A stretch of DNA of 64,000 nt from Chitinimonas sp. BJB300 (lineage in GTDB: Bacteria > Pseudomonadota > Gammaproteobacteria > Burkholderiales > Chitinimonadaceae), in assembly GCF_002735695.1 (NCBI RefSeq), contig NZ_PDZH01000002.1, forward strand, positions 18,561-82,560, written 5' to 3'. The notes beneath the pieces are model-generated. The model saw nothing but the letters and a program-made list of their open reading frames with translations, did not search any database and was not told the origin of the DNA. Each line of letters opens with the position of its first letter. Position 1 is the first letter of the stretch. Positions 34,559 through 44,700 of the stretch are shown here, in pieces. A program made the translations under genes and the position numbers.

Positions 34559-36058
34559 TTACTTTTTAGCAGGGGCTTCTTTGACTAATTTGGCAGCATC
34601 AGCTGCTGCCTGCCAAGGTAATGGTATGGCGCTGCCGTTGACATTGAGTTGGCCGGAATTCCATTGGGCGTTGGTGCTGAGCGTATCGCCATCGGCCTTG
34701 ATCAGATTTTGTGCCGTCAGTTTACGGATCTGACTTTCCATCAGGTTGCGCGCCAGATTGTCCAGATCAGCCGTATCCGGATGTTCCCCTTCCTCAGTGT
34801 CCACAGCGATCATGCCACGCGCTTGCCAAAGGACATAGGTTTCGATGACCTGTTTGGGCACCTTCAAATCCGCGCTGGCTTGCAAACGTTCCAATAGCTT
34901 GATCGGTGCATCCAGATCAGCATCTTGGAATCCTTTGAGGGCTAGATTGGCCTTGAGGAATACTTCACCTTCTGGCAGCTTGATCGATAGCTTTTTTACC
35001 AACAGGGCAGGGTCATTGCGCAGTAGTGGTAGGCCTTCCTTCCGTAGGATGGAGAAGATTTTCGCCGCCTGGTCAGTTGGGTCGGCCACCTTCCGTTGGA
35101 TGTCGCCGATAGTCTTGGACAGTTTAGCCAGGGTGGGGGCGTGCAAATGGTTGGCTGCTACCGATAACACCGCAGGCCCATAGTGCTTGCCATTTAGGGT
35201 CAATGCCTGCAGGTTGATATCACCGCTGGAATCCAGGAAATCGCCTGCCTCATTCGTATTGACCAGGTAGCTGAACTTTTCCAGGGCGATATCGAGTTCA
35301 GGCGCTTCATCTGCGCGCTTGAAAGTGGCGGAAGCCAGCGTCAACTTGCCATCGCCTAACATCAACCCGGCTTTGCCACGCGTATTGTGCGCTTCAAAGC
35401 GGAAGTCCTTCACATCCAAAGTGCCTTTGGTGCCTGCCTCGAAATGCAATCCTGGCGCCAAGGCAGTAATGTCGACCTTATTGAAGTCGCCGCCATAGGC
35501 AATGGTCGCATCCAAACCTTGCCAAACGGATTTCACCTTGGCGAGCGTTTCTTCATAGGTGAAGTTCGGTATTTTGATCCGTACAACACCGTCGTCATTG
35601 AAGGCGATCTGGTTTTCGATCTGTAATGCTTGCTGATCGCCAAATATCTTTTTCAATAGTGTCTGGGTATCAGGATTGAAATCGATCTGGGTGGTGACGG
35701 CCGCCTTCAGTGGCGTTGGACTCCCCTTACTCAACAGCGGCAGCGGGCCGTGCTTGATAGTCTGGGTGTAGGTCAGTTCCAGCTTCACATCACCCAGCTC
35801 TTGCAGTTGCAGCAACTGGTAGGGTTTGAGCAAATTGGGACTCAAGGCAACCGTGGTGCGCTCATAGGAACTGAAGATCCCACGTTGGTAGTCGCGTGAC
35901 TTGACCACGAAATAGGGCAGGTCGGCCAAGAGCTGGTGTTGCTTGGCCAATGTGGTTTCTGTCTCTTTGCCTGCCCACCAGCTCGTACCGGTGTAGGCGA
36001 TGGCAAGCGCGCCGACCACGGCGCCGGCAATTAGGGGAATCTTCAGCTTGGGAGTCAC
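34559..36058 (-). CDS. YdgA/DUF945 family protein, membrane-anchored
   Basis: The 499-residue protein has an N-terminal membrane anchor (LIAGAVVGALAIAYTG, about residues 9-24) and a long periplasmic region of repeated beta segments, such as YQRGIFSSYERTTVAL and LPEGEVFLKANLALKG, as in the DUF945/YdgA family. Its function is poorly defined. The start codon is GTG 36058 without a strong Shine-Dalgarno. It lies 22 bp after purB and may be transcribed with it. A terminator sits directly after its stop codon. Confidence 0.78.
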   Translation of the reverse strand: MTPKLKIPLIAGAVVGALAIAYTGTSWWAGKETETTLAKQHQLLADLPYFVVKSRDYQRGIFSSYERTTVALSPNLLKPYQLLQLQELGDVKLELTYTQTIKHGPLPLLSKGSPTPLKAAVTTQIDFNPDTQTLLKKIFGDQQALQIENQIAFNDDGVVRIKIPNFTYEETLAKVKSVWQGLDATIAYGGDFNKVDITALAPGLHFEAGTKGTLDVKDFRFEAHNTRGKAGLMLGDGKLTLASATFKRADEAPELDIALEKFSYLVNTNEAGDFLDSSGDINLQALTLNGKHYGPAVLSVAANHLHAPTLAKLSKTIGDIQRKVADPTDQAAKIFSILRKEGLPLLRNDPALLVKKLSIKLPEGEVFLKANLALKGFQDADLDAPIKLLERLQASADLKVPKQVIETYVLWQARGMIAVDTEEGEHPDTADLDNLARNLMESQIRKLTAQNLIKADGDTLSTNAQWNSGQLNVNGSAIPLPWQAAADAAKLVKEAPAKK

Positions 36059-36079
36059 GGACGTGAGGGCCTTGGGGGG

Positions 36080-37483
<1,404 letters not shown>

Positions 37484-37520
37484 CTAGCATGGCCGGCTTT
37501 CCTGCCGAACCATGACAGAC

Positions 37521-37541
37521 AAAAGCAGCCCGAAGGCTGCT
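37521..37541 (-). terminator. Rho-independent terminator after the lipoprotein gene
   Basis: The stem AGCAGCC/GGCTGCT with a CGAA loop is followed on the minus strand by TTTT. It lies 25 bp after the stop codon at 37566. Confidence 0.8.
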
Positions 37542-37565
37542 CGTTGGTTGATATCGATCAATAGC

Positions 37566-37991
37566 TTACTGTCTAACGACGCGAATCGTACCGTGGTAAG
37601 TACCGCTTTTGCCAACATAGACCAATGGGCCTGCCATGTGAGGCCGGTGTTCCTTTTCGCTGAACGACAGTACATAGCTGACGTTGTTGCCGTGCTTGAC
37701 GTTGAGTTTGGCCCCGTCGAAAGCAGCTGGGGAAAATGCTTGTGTCAGGTCGCCAAAGGGAGTGTTGAACATCGTGGTGTGCCCGGTTACGGTACCGCCG
37801 ATCACCGTTTCAATAACCAATTGTGCTTTACCTTCAAAGCCCGTGCTGTCGATAGCCCATTTGCCCTCCCAGTTGCCAACAAGCATGCTTGTCGGATCGG
37901 CAACGGCTGGCGCAATGGGTGTATTGGCGCAGCTGGTTAGGCCGAGCAAGCTGGCCAGAAGGGTTATGGTAAGAAGGCATGAGTAGCGCAT
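37566..37991 (-). CDS. Small lipoprotein of unknown function
   Basis: The 141-residue precursor has a lipobox LLGLTSC (Cys at about 21) after a hydrophobic signal, and a beta-rich mature domain (GNWEGKWAIDSTGFEGKAQL, then TVTGHTTMFNTPFG, GPLVYVGKSGTYHG). The sequence resembles small extracytoplasmic beta-barrel-like domains, but I cannot name the family. A terminator follows, so it is probably monocistronic. It may be anchored in the outer or inner membrane. Confidence 0.72.
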   Translation of the reverse strand: MRYSCLLTITLLASLLGLTSCANTPIAPAVADPTSMLVGNWEGKWAIDSTGFEGKAQLVIETVIGGTVTGHTTMFNTPFGDLTQAFSPAAFDGAKLNVKHGNNVSYVLSFSEKEHRPHMAGPLVYVGKSGTYHGTIRVVRQ

Positions 37992-38061
37992 GTTGGACTT
38001 TCCATTTAAGTGGTAAGCCTATCGCAAGTGAATCAGGGATGAACTGAATAGCCTAGTCTAA

Positions 38062-38094
38062 GAACCTGTTTACGACTGCTCGTAAACAGAGTTC
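38062..38094 (+). repeat. Minimal family B element: both termini only, copy B4
   Basis: A 33-bp sequence consists of the two inverted ends of family B (GAACCTGTTTACGA and TCGTAAACAGAGTTC), with the interior lost. TAA flanks lie at 38059-38061 and 38095-38097. The second TAA is shared with the following family A copy. Confidence 0.8.
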
Positions 38095-38097
38095 TAA

Positions 38098-38239
38098 GAA
38101 CCTGTCTAAAGTCTGCTGCGCGTCGGCAATATGGCGTTGAAATCACCCTCGGAATGCTCATTTACCCTGTGTAAACTCCGCTTCCTCGGCTGTTTTCGCC
38201 TTATCTTGCCCTAGCTCGCAAGACTTTCTAGTCAGGTCC
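38098..38239 (+). repeat. Family A MITE-like element, copy A4
   Basis: A 142-bp copy is flanked by TAA at 38095-38097 and 38240-38242. Its right edge supplies the murI stop codon on the opposite strand. Confidence 0.87.
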
Positions 38240-39048
38240 TAAAGCTGAACCATTTCAAGATGCTTAAGACTGCGCCCAAGGAAGCGTTCGCCAACGGTTT
38301 GAAAGCGTAGGGGAATATCGGTGACGTAATAGCGATAAATCGGTTCACCACGCTGCGGATTGGCTAAATCCAGTTCCACCAGCGTGGCGGCGACTTGTTC
38401 TGCGACGCTGATCGCAGAGTCAACCAACCGAATCTGAGCGCCCACTTCCTGTGCCAGCAGGGGCTTGAGCAGGGGGTAATGGGTGCAACCGAGCACGAGG
38501 GTATCAATGCCTTCGGCCAATACCGGTTTCAGATATTCCTGCACGGTCAAACGCGTGACAGGGTGATCCAGCCAACCTTCTTCTACCAGCGGCACCAGCA
38601 GCGGGCAGGATTGCGAAAAGACGCGTGCTTCGGCATTCAGCGCATGCACACCACGGGCATAGGCATTCGAGTTGACAGTGGTTGGGGTGGCAATCACGCC
38701 TATGGCGTCGTTACGGGTAAATGCCACGGCATCATGGGCACCCGCTTCGATCACATCGATAACGGGTATGTTGACGCGGCTGCGGATTTTGTTCGCAGCC
38801 ACTGCCGAGATGGTGTTGCAGGCAATTACCAGCAGTTTCACTTCCTGTTGCATCAGAAAATCAACGATCTGTTGAGTGAATTGCTCGATGGTTGCAACCG
38901 ACTTCACGCCATACGGCACCCGGGCGGTATCGCCAAAGTAGACGATGTCCTCGAAGGGCAGGCGCTCCATCAGTGCGCGGGTAACGGTCAGGCCGCCGAT
39001 ACCGGAATCAAAGACACCAATTGGGCGGGATGCTTGCTGGGCGGGCAT
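38239..39048 (-). CDS. murI: Glutamate racemase
   Basis: MurI makes D-glutamate for peptidoglycan. The 269-residue protein has IGVFDSGIGGLTVTRAL with the catalytic acid, the first active cysteine in VIACNTISAVAA and the second in VLGCTHYPLLKPLL. The start ATG 39048 (MPAQQASRP) is preferred over a TTG at 39057; no strong Shine-Dalgarno is visible. The stop TAG is formed by the TA of the TTA flank plus the first G of a family A element, so the C-terminus (EMVQL) may have been altered slightly by insertion. Confidence 0.95.
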   Translation of the reverse strand: MPAQQASRPIGVFDSGIGGLTVTRALMERLPFEDIVYFGDTARVPYGVKSVATIEQFTQQIVDFLMQQEVKLLVIACNTISAVAANKIRSRVNIPVIDVIEAGAHDAVAFTRNDAIGVIATPTTVNSNAYARGVHALNAEARVFSQSCPLLVPLVEEGWLDHPVTRLTVQEYLKPVLAEGIDTLVLGCTHYPLLKPLLAQEVGAQIRLVDSAISVAEQVAATLVELDLANPQRGEPIYRYYVTDIPLRFQTVGERFLGRSLKHLEMVQL

Positions 39049-39089
39049 GGGGAGCAATGCGGTAATGGAGAGATGGATATTCTACGTTA

Positions 39090-39115
39090 GAACCTGTTTA
39101 CGATCTGTCGCGGGC
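39090..39115 (+). repeat. Family B left-end fragment, copy B5
   Basis: Only the terminus GAACCTGTTTACGATCTGTC is kept, after TTA at 39087-39089. It lies between murI and queG. Confidence 0.6.
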
Positions 39116-39127
39116 CATGGATGAGGT

Positions 39128-40225
39128 TCATGTCGGTGCATCAAGGTGGCGCGCCAGTGCCCAGGCCACGTGTTCGCGTACCAGTTCTGAAGCGTCATCT
39201 TGACGGCTGCGCAAGGCGTTGACGACGGCGGGACTAGTGGGGGCATTCCCCAGTCCAACCGCGATGTTCCGCAGCCAGCGTTCATAGCCGATCCGGTAGA
39301 TGGCCGTGCCGGCGAGTTTGTTGAGGAAATCTTGTTCACGCCAGGCAAACAGTTCGACGAGGCTGACATCATCCAATCCATTACGCACCGCAAAGTCGCT
39401 TTCCTTGCTATCGACGGCAAAGCGGTTCCACGGGCAGGTAAGTTGGCAGTCATCGCAGCCATAGACCCGGTTGCCGATCAATGGGCGCAGTTCGGTAGGA
39501 ATGGCGCCTTTGAGTTCAATGGTGAGATAAGACACACAACGGCGGGCATCGACCTGATACGGGGCGACAATGGCTTGGGTAGGGCAGATATCAATGCAGC
39601 GTGTACAACGGCCGCAGTGTTCTTGCGCCAGTGGTGGGTCGATGGGCAGGGGCAGGTCGGTGAATAGCTCGCCCAGGAAAAAGAACGAGCCATGCTCGCG
39701 GGTCAGCAATAGTGTATGTTTTCCGCGCCAACCGAGGCCCGCCCGCTCAGCGGCAGCAACTTCCATGACGGGGGCAGAGTCTACAAATGCCCGATAGCCG
39801 AAATCGCCTGCTGCGGTGATGATACGTTCAGCCAGTTTTTTAATACGGCTGCGCAAAACCTTGTGATAATCGCGTCCCAGGGCGTAGCGCGAGATAAACG
39901 CAGCTTCGCCATTCACTAACACTGCCTCGCTTGATTTGGCCGCGGGAGGGCGGTAATTCATCCGTAGTGAGATCACCCGTCGCGTGCCGGGCACCAGTTC
40001 GGCAGGCCGGGCGCGCTTGCTGCCATGGGCGGCCATATAATCCATTTCGCCATGATTGCCAGCCGCCAGCCACGCTTGCAGATCCTGTTCGGTTTTAGCG
40101 CCCAGGTCCGCATCGCCGATCATGGCTGCGTCAAAGCCGAGCGCGGTAGCCCAGCGCTTGATATCGCTGGCCAAGGCGGCCCAATCTCGTTCAACTCCAG
40201 GTTTACTCACATTTACATCATGCAT
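39128..40225 (-). CDS. queG: Epoxyqueuosine reductase
   Basis: QueG performs the last step of queuosine synthesis in tRNA using cobalamin and two iron-sulfur clusters. The 365-residue protein has RYALGRDYHKVLRSRIKKLA and GLGWRGKHTLLL, then cluster motifs CGRCTRCIDICPT and GCDDCQLTCPWN. A C-terminal HEAT-repeat region contains LVREHVAWALARHL. ATG 40225 was chosen; its ATGCAT overlaps the divergent tsaE start. Cobalamin dependence links it loosely to eutBC. Confidence 0.95.
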   Translation of the reverse strand: MHDVNVSKPGVERDWAALASDIKRWATALGFDAAMIGDADLGAKTEQDLQAWLAAGNHGEMDYMAAHGSKRARPAELVPGTRRVISLRMNYRPPAAKSSEAVLVNGEAAFISRYALGRDYHKVLRSRIKKLAERIITAAGDFGYRAFVDSAPVMEVAAAERAGLGWRGKHTLLLTREHGSFFFLGELFTDLPLPIDPPLAQEHCGRCTRCIDICPTQAIVAPYQVDARRCVSYLTIELKGAIPTELRPLIGNRVYGCDDCQLTCPWNRFAVDSKESDFAVRNGLDDVSLVELFAWREQDFLNKLAGTAIYRIGYERWLRNIAVGLGNAPTSPAVVNALRSRQDDASELVREHVAWALARHLDAPT

Positions 40226-40717
40226 AGCCAAGATCATACCCTGAGCGTCTTCCTGACCGATGAAGCGGCGACCTTGGGTATGGGGAAAACCCTGGCGCCA
40301 TCAATGCGCGGCGGGCTAACGATTTTTCTGCAAGGCGACCTCGGAGCCGGAAAAACCACGCTGACTCGTGGCATATTGCATGCCCTTGGTCACCAGGGTC
40401 GGGTCAAGAGTCCGACCTATACCTTGGTTGAACCTTATGTAATTTCTAATTTACACTTCCATCACTTTGATTTATATAGGTTTGGAGATCCAGGTGAATG
40501 GGAGGATGCTGGGTTCCGGGAAATGTTCAATCCCGACAGTATCTGCTTGGTGGAATGGCCGGATAAAGCAGCCGGTTTGTTACCCCAGCCCGACTGGATC
40601 ATTCGCCTTGAACCTGAAGCCGATGGCCGGCGCCTTACGCTGCTGGCGCTTACGCTTACTGGAAAAGCATGTTTAGCAAGTTTGACCGATTTTCCCCCCA
40701 GCCCCAACGCCGCCTGA
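40220..40717 (+). CDS. tsaE: tRNA threonylcarbamoyladenosine biosynthesis ATPase
   Basis: TsaE joins TsaB and TsaD in t6A37 formation. The 165-residue P-loop protein has [18 protein letters not shown] (Walker A), SPTYTLVEPY and FHHFDLYRFGDPGEWEDAG, then VEWPDKA, all TsaE hallmarks. Its start codon shares the palindrome ATGCAT (40220-40225) with the divergent queG start, so neither gene has a separate leader. The 3' end overlaps amiC by 49 bp, which suggests coupling. Confidence 0.95.
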   Translation: MHSQDHTLSVFLTDEAATLGMGKTLAPSMRGGLTIFLQGDLGAGKTTLTRGILHALGHQGRVKSPTYTLVEPYVISNLHFHHFDLYRFGDPGEWEDAGFREMFNPDSICLVEWPDKAAGLLPQPDWIIRLEPEADGRRLTLLALTLTGKACLASLTDFPPSPNAA

Positions 40718-41943
40718 TCTTGCAGGGGGCGGTAGCCACACTGCTTTTGGGCTTGGCCCCGTGTGCCATTGCCGGCAGTGCGGTGGTGGCGGTGCGCGTG
40801 TGGCCCGCGAAGGCCTATACCCGTATTACGCTGGAAGCCAACGCCCCATTGCAATTCAAACACTTTTTTGTGCCCGATCCAGACCGGTTGGTGATCGACC
40901 TCGAAGGGGCCGATTGGGGTGAAGAGCTGAATAACATCGCGGCGCGGATCGGTACGGACGACCCTTATGTCAAGCAATTGCGGGCAGGCCGCTACAAACC
41001 GGGTACGGTGCGGGTGGTGCTAGACTTGAAGACCGAAGTCAAACCCCAGGTGTTTTCTTTGGAGCCGTTTGGTGAATACAAGCATCGGTTGGTGATCGAT
41101 CTTTACCCCGCCAAGTCCGACGACCCATTGCTGAGCCTGTTGGATGACAACAAGCTGCCGGCGGTGCAGCCGGAAAAACCATCCAATAAAGAGCCCGGCA
41201 CAAACGGAAAAGACAGACTGCAGGTTGATCGCCTGGTTACCATTGCGATTGATCCCGGTCATGGCGGCGAAGACCCTGGCGCGGTTGGTAAAGGGGGCAC
41301 TTACGAAAAAACCGTGACGCTGGCTATCGGCAAGAAGCTTAAATCGCTAATCGACAAAGAGCCGAACATGCGTGCGGTGTTGACGCGGGATGATGACTAC
41401 TTTGTGCCACTGGCCCAACGTGTGGTGAAGGCGCGCAAGGTGAATGCCGACCTGTTCATGTCAATCCACGCGGATGCCTTTGTACGGCCCGATGCGAATG
41501 GCTCGTCCGTATTTGCCCTTAGCGAAGGGGGTGCCACCAGTACTGCCGCCAAATGGTTGGCCAAGACCCAGAACGAATCGGATTTGATCGGCGGGGTGCG
41601 TCTGGATGTGAGGGACCCCCACTTGGCCAAGACGCTACTTGATCTGACCCAGACCGCCACCATCAACGACAGCCTCAAGCTGGGCAAGGCGATGCTGATG
41701 TCGCTGGGCGAGATCAACCGCCTGCATAAACCGCATGTCGAGCAAGCCGGCTTTGCCGTGCTGAAGTCGCCGGATATCCCTTCGGTTTTGGTAGAGACGG
41801 CGTTTATCTCCAACCCGTCTGAAGAGAAAAAACTGGCTGATGATGCCTACCAAACCAAGATGGCCGAGAGCCTTTTGGCCGGCATCAAACGTTATCTGTC
41901 CAAAAACCCACCCCTGGCGCGAAATAAGCTGGCACAAGGTTGA
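40669..41943 (+). CDS. amiC: N-acetylmuramoyl-L-alanine amidase
   Basis: The 424-residue amidase cleaves septal peptidoglycan during daughter-cell separation. A twin-arginine-type signal, RRLILQGAVATLLLGLAP, is followed by an AMIN domain (about residues 38-150) and the zinc Amidase_3 domain (about 185-412) with VTIAIDPGHGGEDPGAVG, FMSIHADAF and SVLVETAFISNPSEE, which provide zinc ligands and the catalytic Glu. FtsEX, its usual activator, is encoded about 9 kb away. It overlaps tsaE by 49 bp. Confidence 0.94.
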   Translation: MFSKFDRFSPQPQRRLILQGAVATLLLGLAPCAIAGSAVVAVRVWPAKAYTRITLEANAPLQFKHFFVPDPDRLVIDLEGADWGEELNNIAARIGTDDPYVKQLRAGRYKPGTVRVVLDLKTEVKPQVFSLEPFGEYKHRLVIDLYPAKSDDPLLSLLDDNKLPAVQPEKPSNKEPGTNGKDRLQVDRLVTIAIDPGHGGEDPGAVGKGGTYEKTVTLAIGKKLKSLIDKEPNMRAVLTRDDDYFVPLAQRVVKARKVNADLFMSIHADAFVRPDANGSSVFALSEGGATSTAAKWLAKTQNESDLIGGVRLDVRDPHLAKTLLDLTQTATINDSLKLGKAMLMSLGEINRLHKPHVEQAGFAVLKSPDIPSVLVETAFISNPSEEKKLADDAYQTKMAESLLAGIKRYLSKNPPLARNKLAQG

Positions 41944-42079
41944 AAAGCAGGGGCGAGTGTCTGCTTGATGGATCCTCGGCTATTAACTGGTGGCGCTCGG
42001 AACCCAGCCTGGCGCCGCCATGTCCAGGGTAACCAGGGTGGCTGATATACTGCCGGCCTGAATCCAAAGTGGTTGTTCG

Positions 42080-43930
42080 ATGTCCAAAATCCGTCTTTTA
42101 CCCGACCATCTCGTCAACCAGATTGCTGCTGGCGAAGTGGTCGAACGCCCTGCGTCTGCGCTGAAAGAGTTGCTGGAAAATAGCCTGGATGCCGATGCCG
42201 GCGTGATCACCGTTGATTTGGCCGAAGGCGGCAGCAAGTTGATACGCGTTTGTGACGATGGTTACGGCATCGATCGAGCCGAACTGGCACTTGCCCTCAG
42301 CCGCCACGCCACCAGTAAGATCGCTTCGCTCGAAGACCTGCACAAGGTGCGTACCCTAGGGTTCCGTGGCGAGGGCCTTGCCAGCATCGCGTCGGTATCG
42401 CAGCTGATCATGACCAGCCGCCAGCAAGGCAGTGAGCAGGCTTGGCGTGTGGAAGCCGATAACGGCGTCATTCACGATGCCGAGCCAGCCTCCTTGTTGG
42501 CGGGGACCGCGGTAGAAGTACGTGACCTGTATTTCAATGTCCCGGCCCGGCGAAAATTCCTGAAGACCCAGGCGACCGAATACGCCCACTGCGAGGACGT
42601 ATTCAAGCGCGTGGCGTTGTCTCGGCCTGATCTGGCATTGACGCTGACACACAATGGCAAGGTGCAATGGCGGCTTAAGTCAGAGACCACGGCCGAGCGT
42701 ATGCGCGCCATATTGGGCAATGAGTTTGCCGATGGCATGCTCACTATTGAAGAGGCGGCGGGTGGTTTGCGCTTGGCGGGTTTTGCCGGATCGCCCACGC
42801 TTTCCCGGTCTGGCCGTGATGCGCAGTTTGTATTCGTGAACGGCCGCTTCGTGCGCGACAAGGTCGTGCTGCATGCGGTGCGCCAAGCCTATCAGGATGT
42901 GCTGCATCTCGATCGCCAGCCACTATATGTGCTGTTTATCGAACTGGAGCCTGAGTCTGTCGATGTCAATGTGCACCCTACCAAGACCGAGGTTCGCTTT
43001 CGTGAGTCGCAAGCGGTGCATCGCTTCTTGTTCCATTCGTTGAACAAAGCATTGGCTGAGACCCGTGCAGGTGCTCAGCCTGTTGCTGTTGTGGGTGAAG
43101 CGCCCGTTAGCGCCCCCCTGGCCAGTTATGCCAAGCCCAGTTTCCAGCAAGTACGCATGCCGTTGCATGTCAGCGAAAGCGCCACGAGCGACTTCTACGG
43201 CGCGATGTTTGGCGGCTTGCGAGAAGCCTCGCGGGCTGAACACGGTGGCGCGGATGATATCACCCTCATGCCTACGCCAACTGTGGCTAGGCCTGGGCTA
43301 GGCAGCCAGCCTATCCGTACTTCGCTGCCGCCGAGTGATGATGATTTCCCACCGTTGGGCTTTGCTTTGGCGCAATTGCATGGCGTGTATGTGCTTGCCC
43401 AGATACGTGAAGGCCTGATTGTGGTTGATATGCATGCCGCCCACGAACGGGTGGTGTACGAAAAACTCAAGACGGCGCTCGATACCGCTGAAATGCCTAC
43501 GCAACCGCTGCTGATTCCGTTGGCTTTTCCGGCGGACAGGCTGGATGTCGCGACGGTAGAAGAACACGCGGATATCTTGCGACAGATGGGATTTGAAATG
43601 GCGGTACTCGGCCCGAACCAGTTGGCTGTACGGGCCATCCCCATGTTGTTGCGCGATGCCGACCCGGTAGAGCTTGCGCGTTCGCTGCTGGCCGATATTC
43701 GTACCACCGGCGCCAGCCGCATGCTGACTGAAAAGCGAGATGAGCTGCTGGCAAGCATGGCCTGCCATGGCGCGGTGCGCGCCAATCGCAGCCTCACCTT
43801 GCAGGAAATGAACGCCTTGCTGCGTGAGATGGAGGCTACCGAGCGTTCGGGCCAATGCAATCATGGCCGACCAACCTGGTTTCGCCTAAGCATGGGGGAG
43901 CTGGATAAGCTCTTCATGCGGGGGCAATAA
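42080..43930 (+). CDS. mutL: DNA mismatch repair protein MutL
   Basis: MutL couples MutS recognition to downstream repair enzymes. The 616-residue protein starts with the GHKL ATPase domain: NQIAAGEVVERPASALKELL, DDGYGIDRAEL, TLGFRGEGLASIASVSQL. It ends with the dimerisation domain containing AAHERVVYEKLK and ACHGAVRANRSLTLQEM, then HGRPTWFRLSMGELDKLF. The CPx-type endonuclease motif of eukaryote-like MutL was not sought in detail. The next gene starts within the stop codon (TAATG). Confidence 0.97.
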   Translation: MSKIRLLPDHLVNQIAAGEVVERPASALKELLENSLDADAGVITVDLAEGGSKLIRVCDDGYGIDRAELALALSRHATSKIASLEDLHKVRTLGFRGEGLASIASVSQLIMTSRQQGSEQAWRVEADNGVIHDAEPASLLAGTAVEVRDLYFNVPARRKFLKTQATEYAHCEDVFKRVALSRPDLALTLTHNGKVQWRLKSETTAERMRAILGNEFADGMLTIEEAAGGLRLAGFAGSPTLSRSGRDAQFVFVNGRFVRDKVVLHAVRQAYQDVLHLDRQPLYVLFIELEPESVDVNVHPTKTEVRFRESQAVHRFLFHSLNKALAETRAGAQPVAVVGEAPVSAPLASYAKPSFQQVRMPLHVSESATSDFYGAMFGGLREASRAEHGGADDITLMPTPTVARPGLGSQPIRTSLPPSDDDFPPLGFALAQLHGVYVLAQIREGLIVVDMHAAHERVVYEKLKTALDTAEMPTQPLLIPLAFPADRLDVATVEEHADILRQMGFEMAVLGPNQLAVRAIPMLLRDADPVELARSLLADIRTTGASRMLTEKRDELLASMACHGAVRANRSLTLQEMNALLREMEATERSGQCNHGRPTWFRLSMGELDKLFMRGQ

Positions 43931-44700
43931 TGTCGGTTGTTTTCCTGGTAAAGGTATTGGCGGCCCCGTTGATGATTGCGGCGGCCAGTTTGGCGGGCAA
44001 ACGATGGGGGCCGAATATTGCCGGTTTGATGGGCGGCTTGCCCTTGGTGGGCGGCCCGGTGGTGCTGGCCCTATGGCTAAGCCAGGGGTCGGCATTCGCT
44101 ACTCAAGTTACCTTGGCTGCGCCGGTTGGGGTCTGGGCCAATATTGCTTATATGTTGTTGATGGCCTACGCCAGTGCACGTTTTGCTTGGTATATCGCCA
44201 TCCCCATTGGCTGGTTGGGCTATGTGCTGGCAGGTTTGTTGTTGAATGAAATGGGGTTGGCGCATTCACTCTGGTTTGGCCTTGCTGTATTGCCGGGCCT
44301 ATGGTTTGCCGCAACGCGTGGCTTGCCAAAGCCTGCCGCGTTGCCGCGGGTTGCGCATTTACCGCAAATCGAAATTTTTACCCGCATGGCTGCTGCGGCG
44401 GCGCTGGTGTTGTCACTCACCGCGGTTTCCAGCCTGTTTGGCCCTACGCTGACGGGCATTTTTACAGGCGCGCCGGTGGCAGCCACCGTCATTCCTGCCT
44501 TCACGTTTGCCAATGCCGGGCGCGATGCGCTCTTGTTGGCGCTGCGTGGTTTCTTGACTGGGCTGATGGGTTTTACCGTGTTTTTCTATGTGTTGGCTTA
44601 CACCATTCCACTGCTGGACTACTGGGCGTTTTTGCCTGCGTTGTTAGCCGGTGTGGCGGTGGGGCTATTGGCGACGAAAATGGCGAGGCGAGCAGGATGA
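43930..44700 (+). CDS. Hypothetical polytopic membrane protein between mutL and miaA
   Basis: The 256-residue protein has about 8 hydrophobic segments with short loops, starting with [37 protein letters not shown] and later [20 protein letters not shown]. Paired GGLPLVGGP and [10 protein letters not shown] motifs suggest a two-repeat carrier-like fold. It is not a family I can name with certainty. Its ATG overlaps the mutL stop (TAATG), and its stop overlaps the miaA start (ATGA), so it is translated as part of the mutL-miaA operon. Role unknown. Confidence 0.7.
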   Translation: MSVVFLVKVLAAPLMIAAASLAGKRWGPNIAGLMGGLPLVGGPVVLALWLSQGSAFATQVTLAAPVGVWANIAYMLLMAYASARFAWYIAIPIGWLGYVLAGLLLNEMGLAHSLWFGLAVLPGLWFAATRGLPKPAALPRVAHLPQIEIFTRMAAAAALVLSLTAVSSLFGPTLTGIFTGAPVAATVIPAFTFANAGRDALLLALRGFLTGLMGFTVFFYVLAYTIPLLDYWAFLPALLAGVAVGLLATKMARRAG

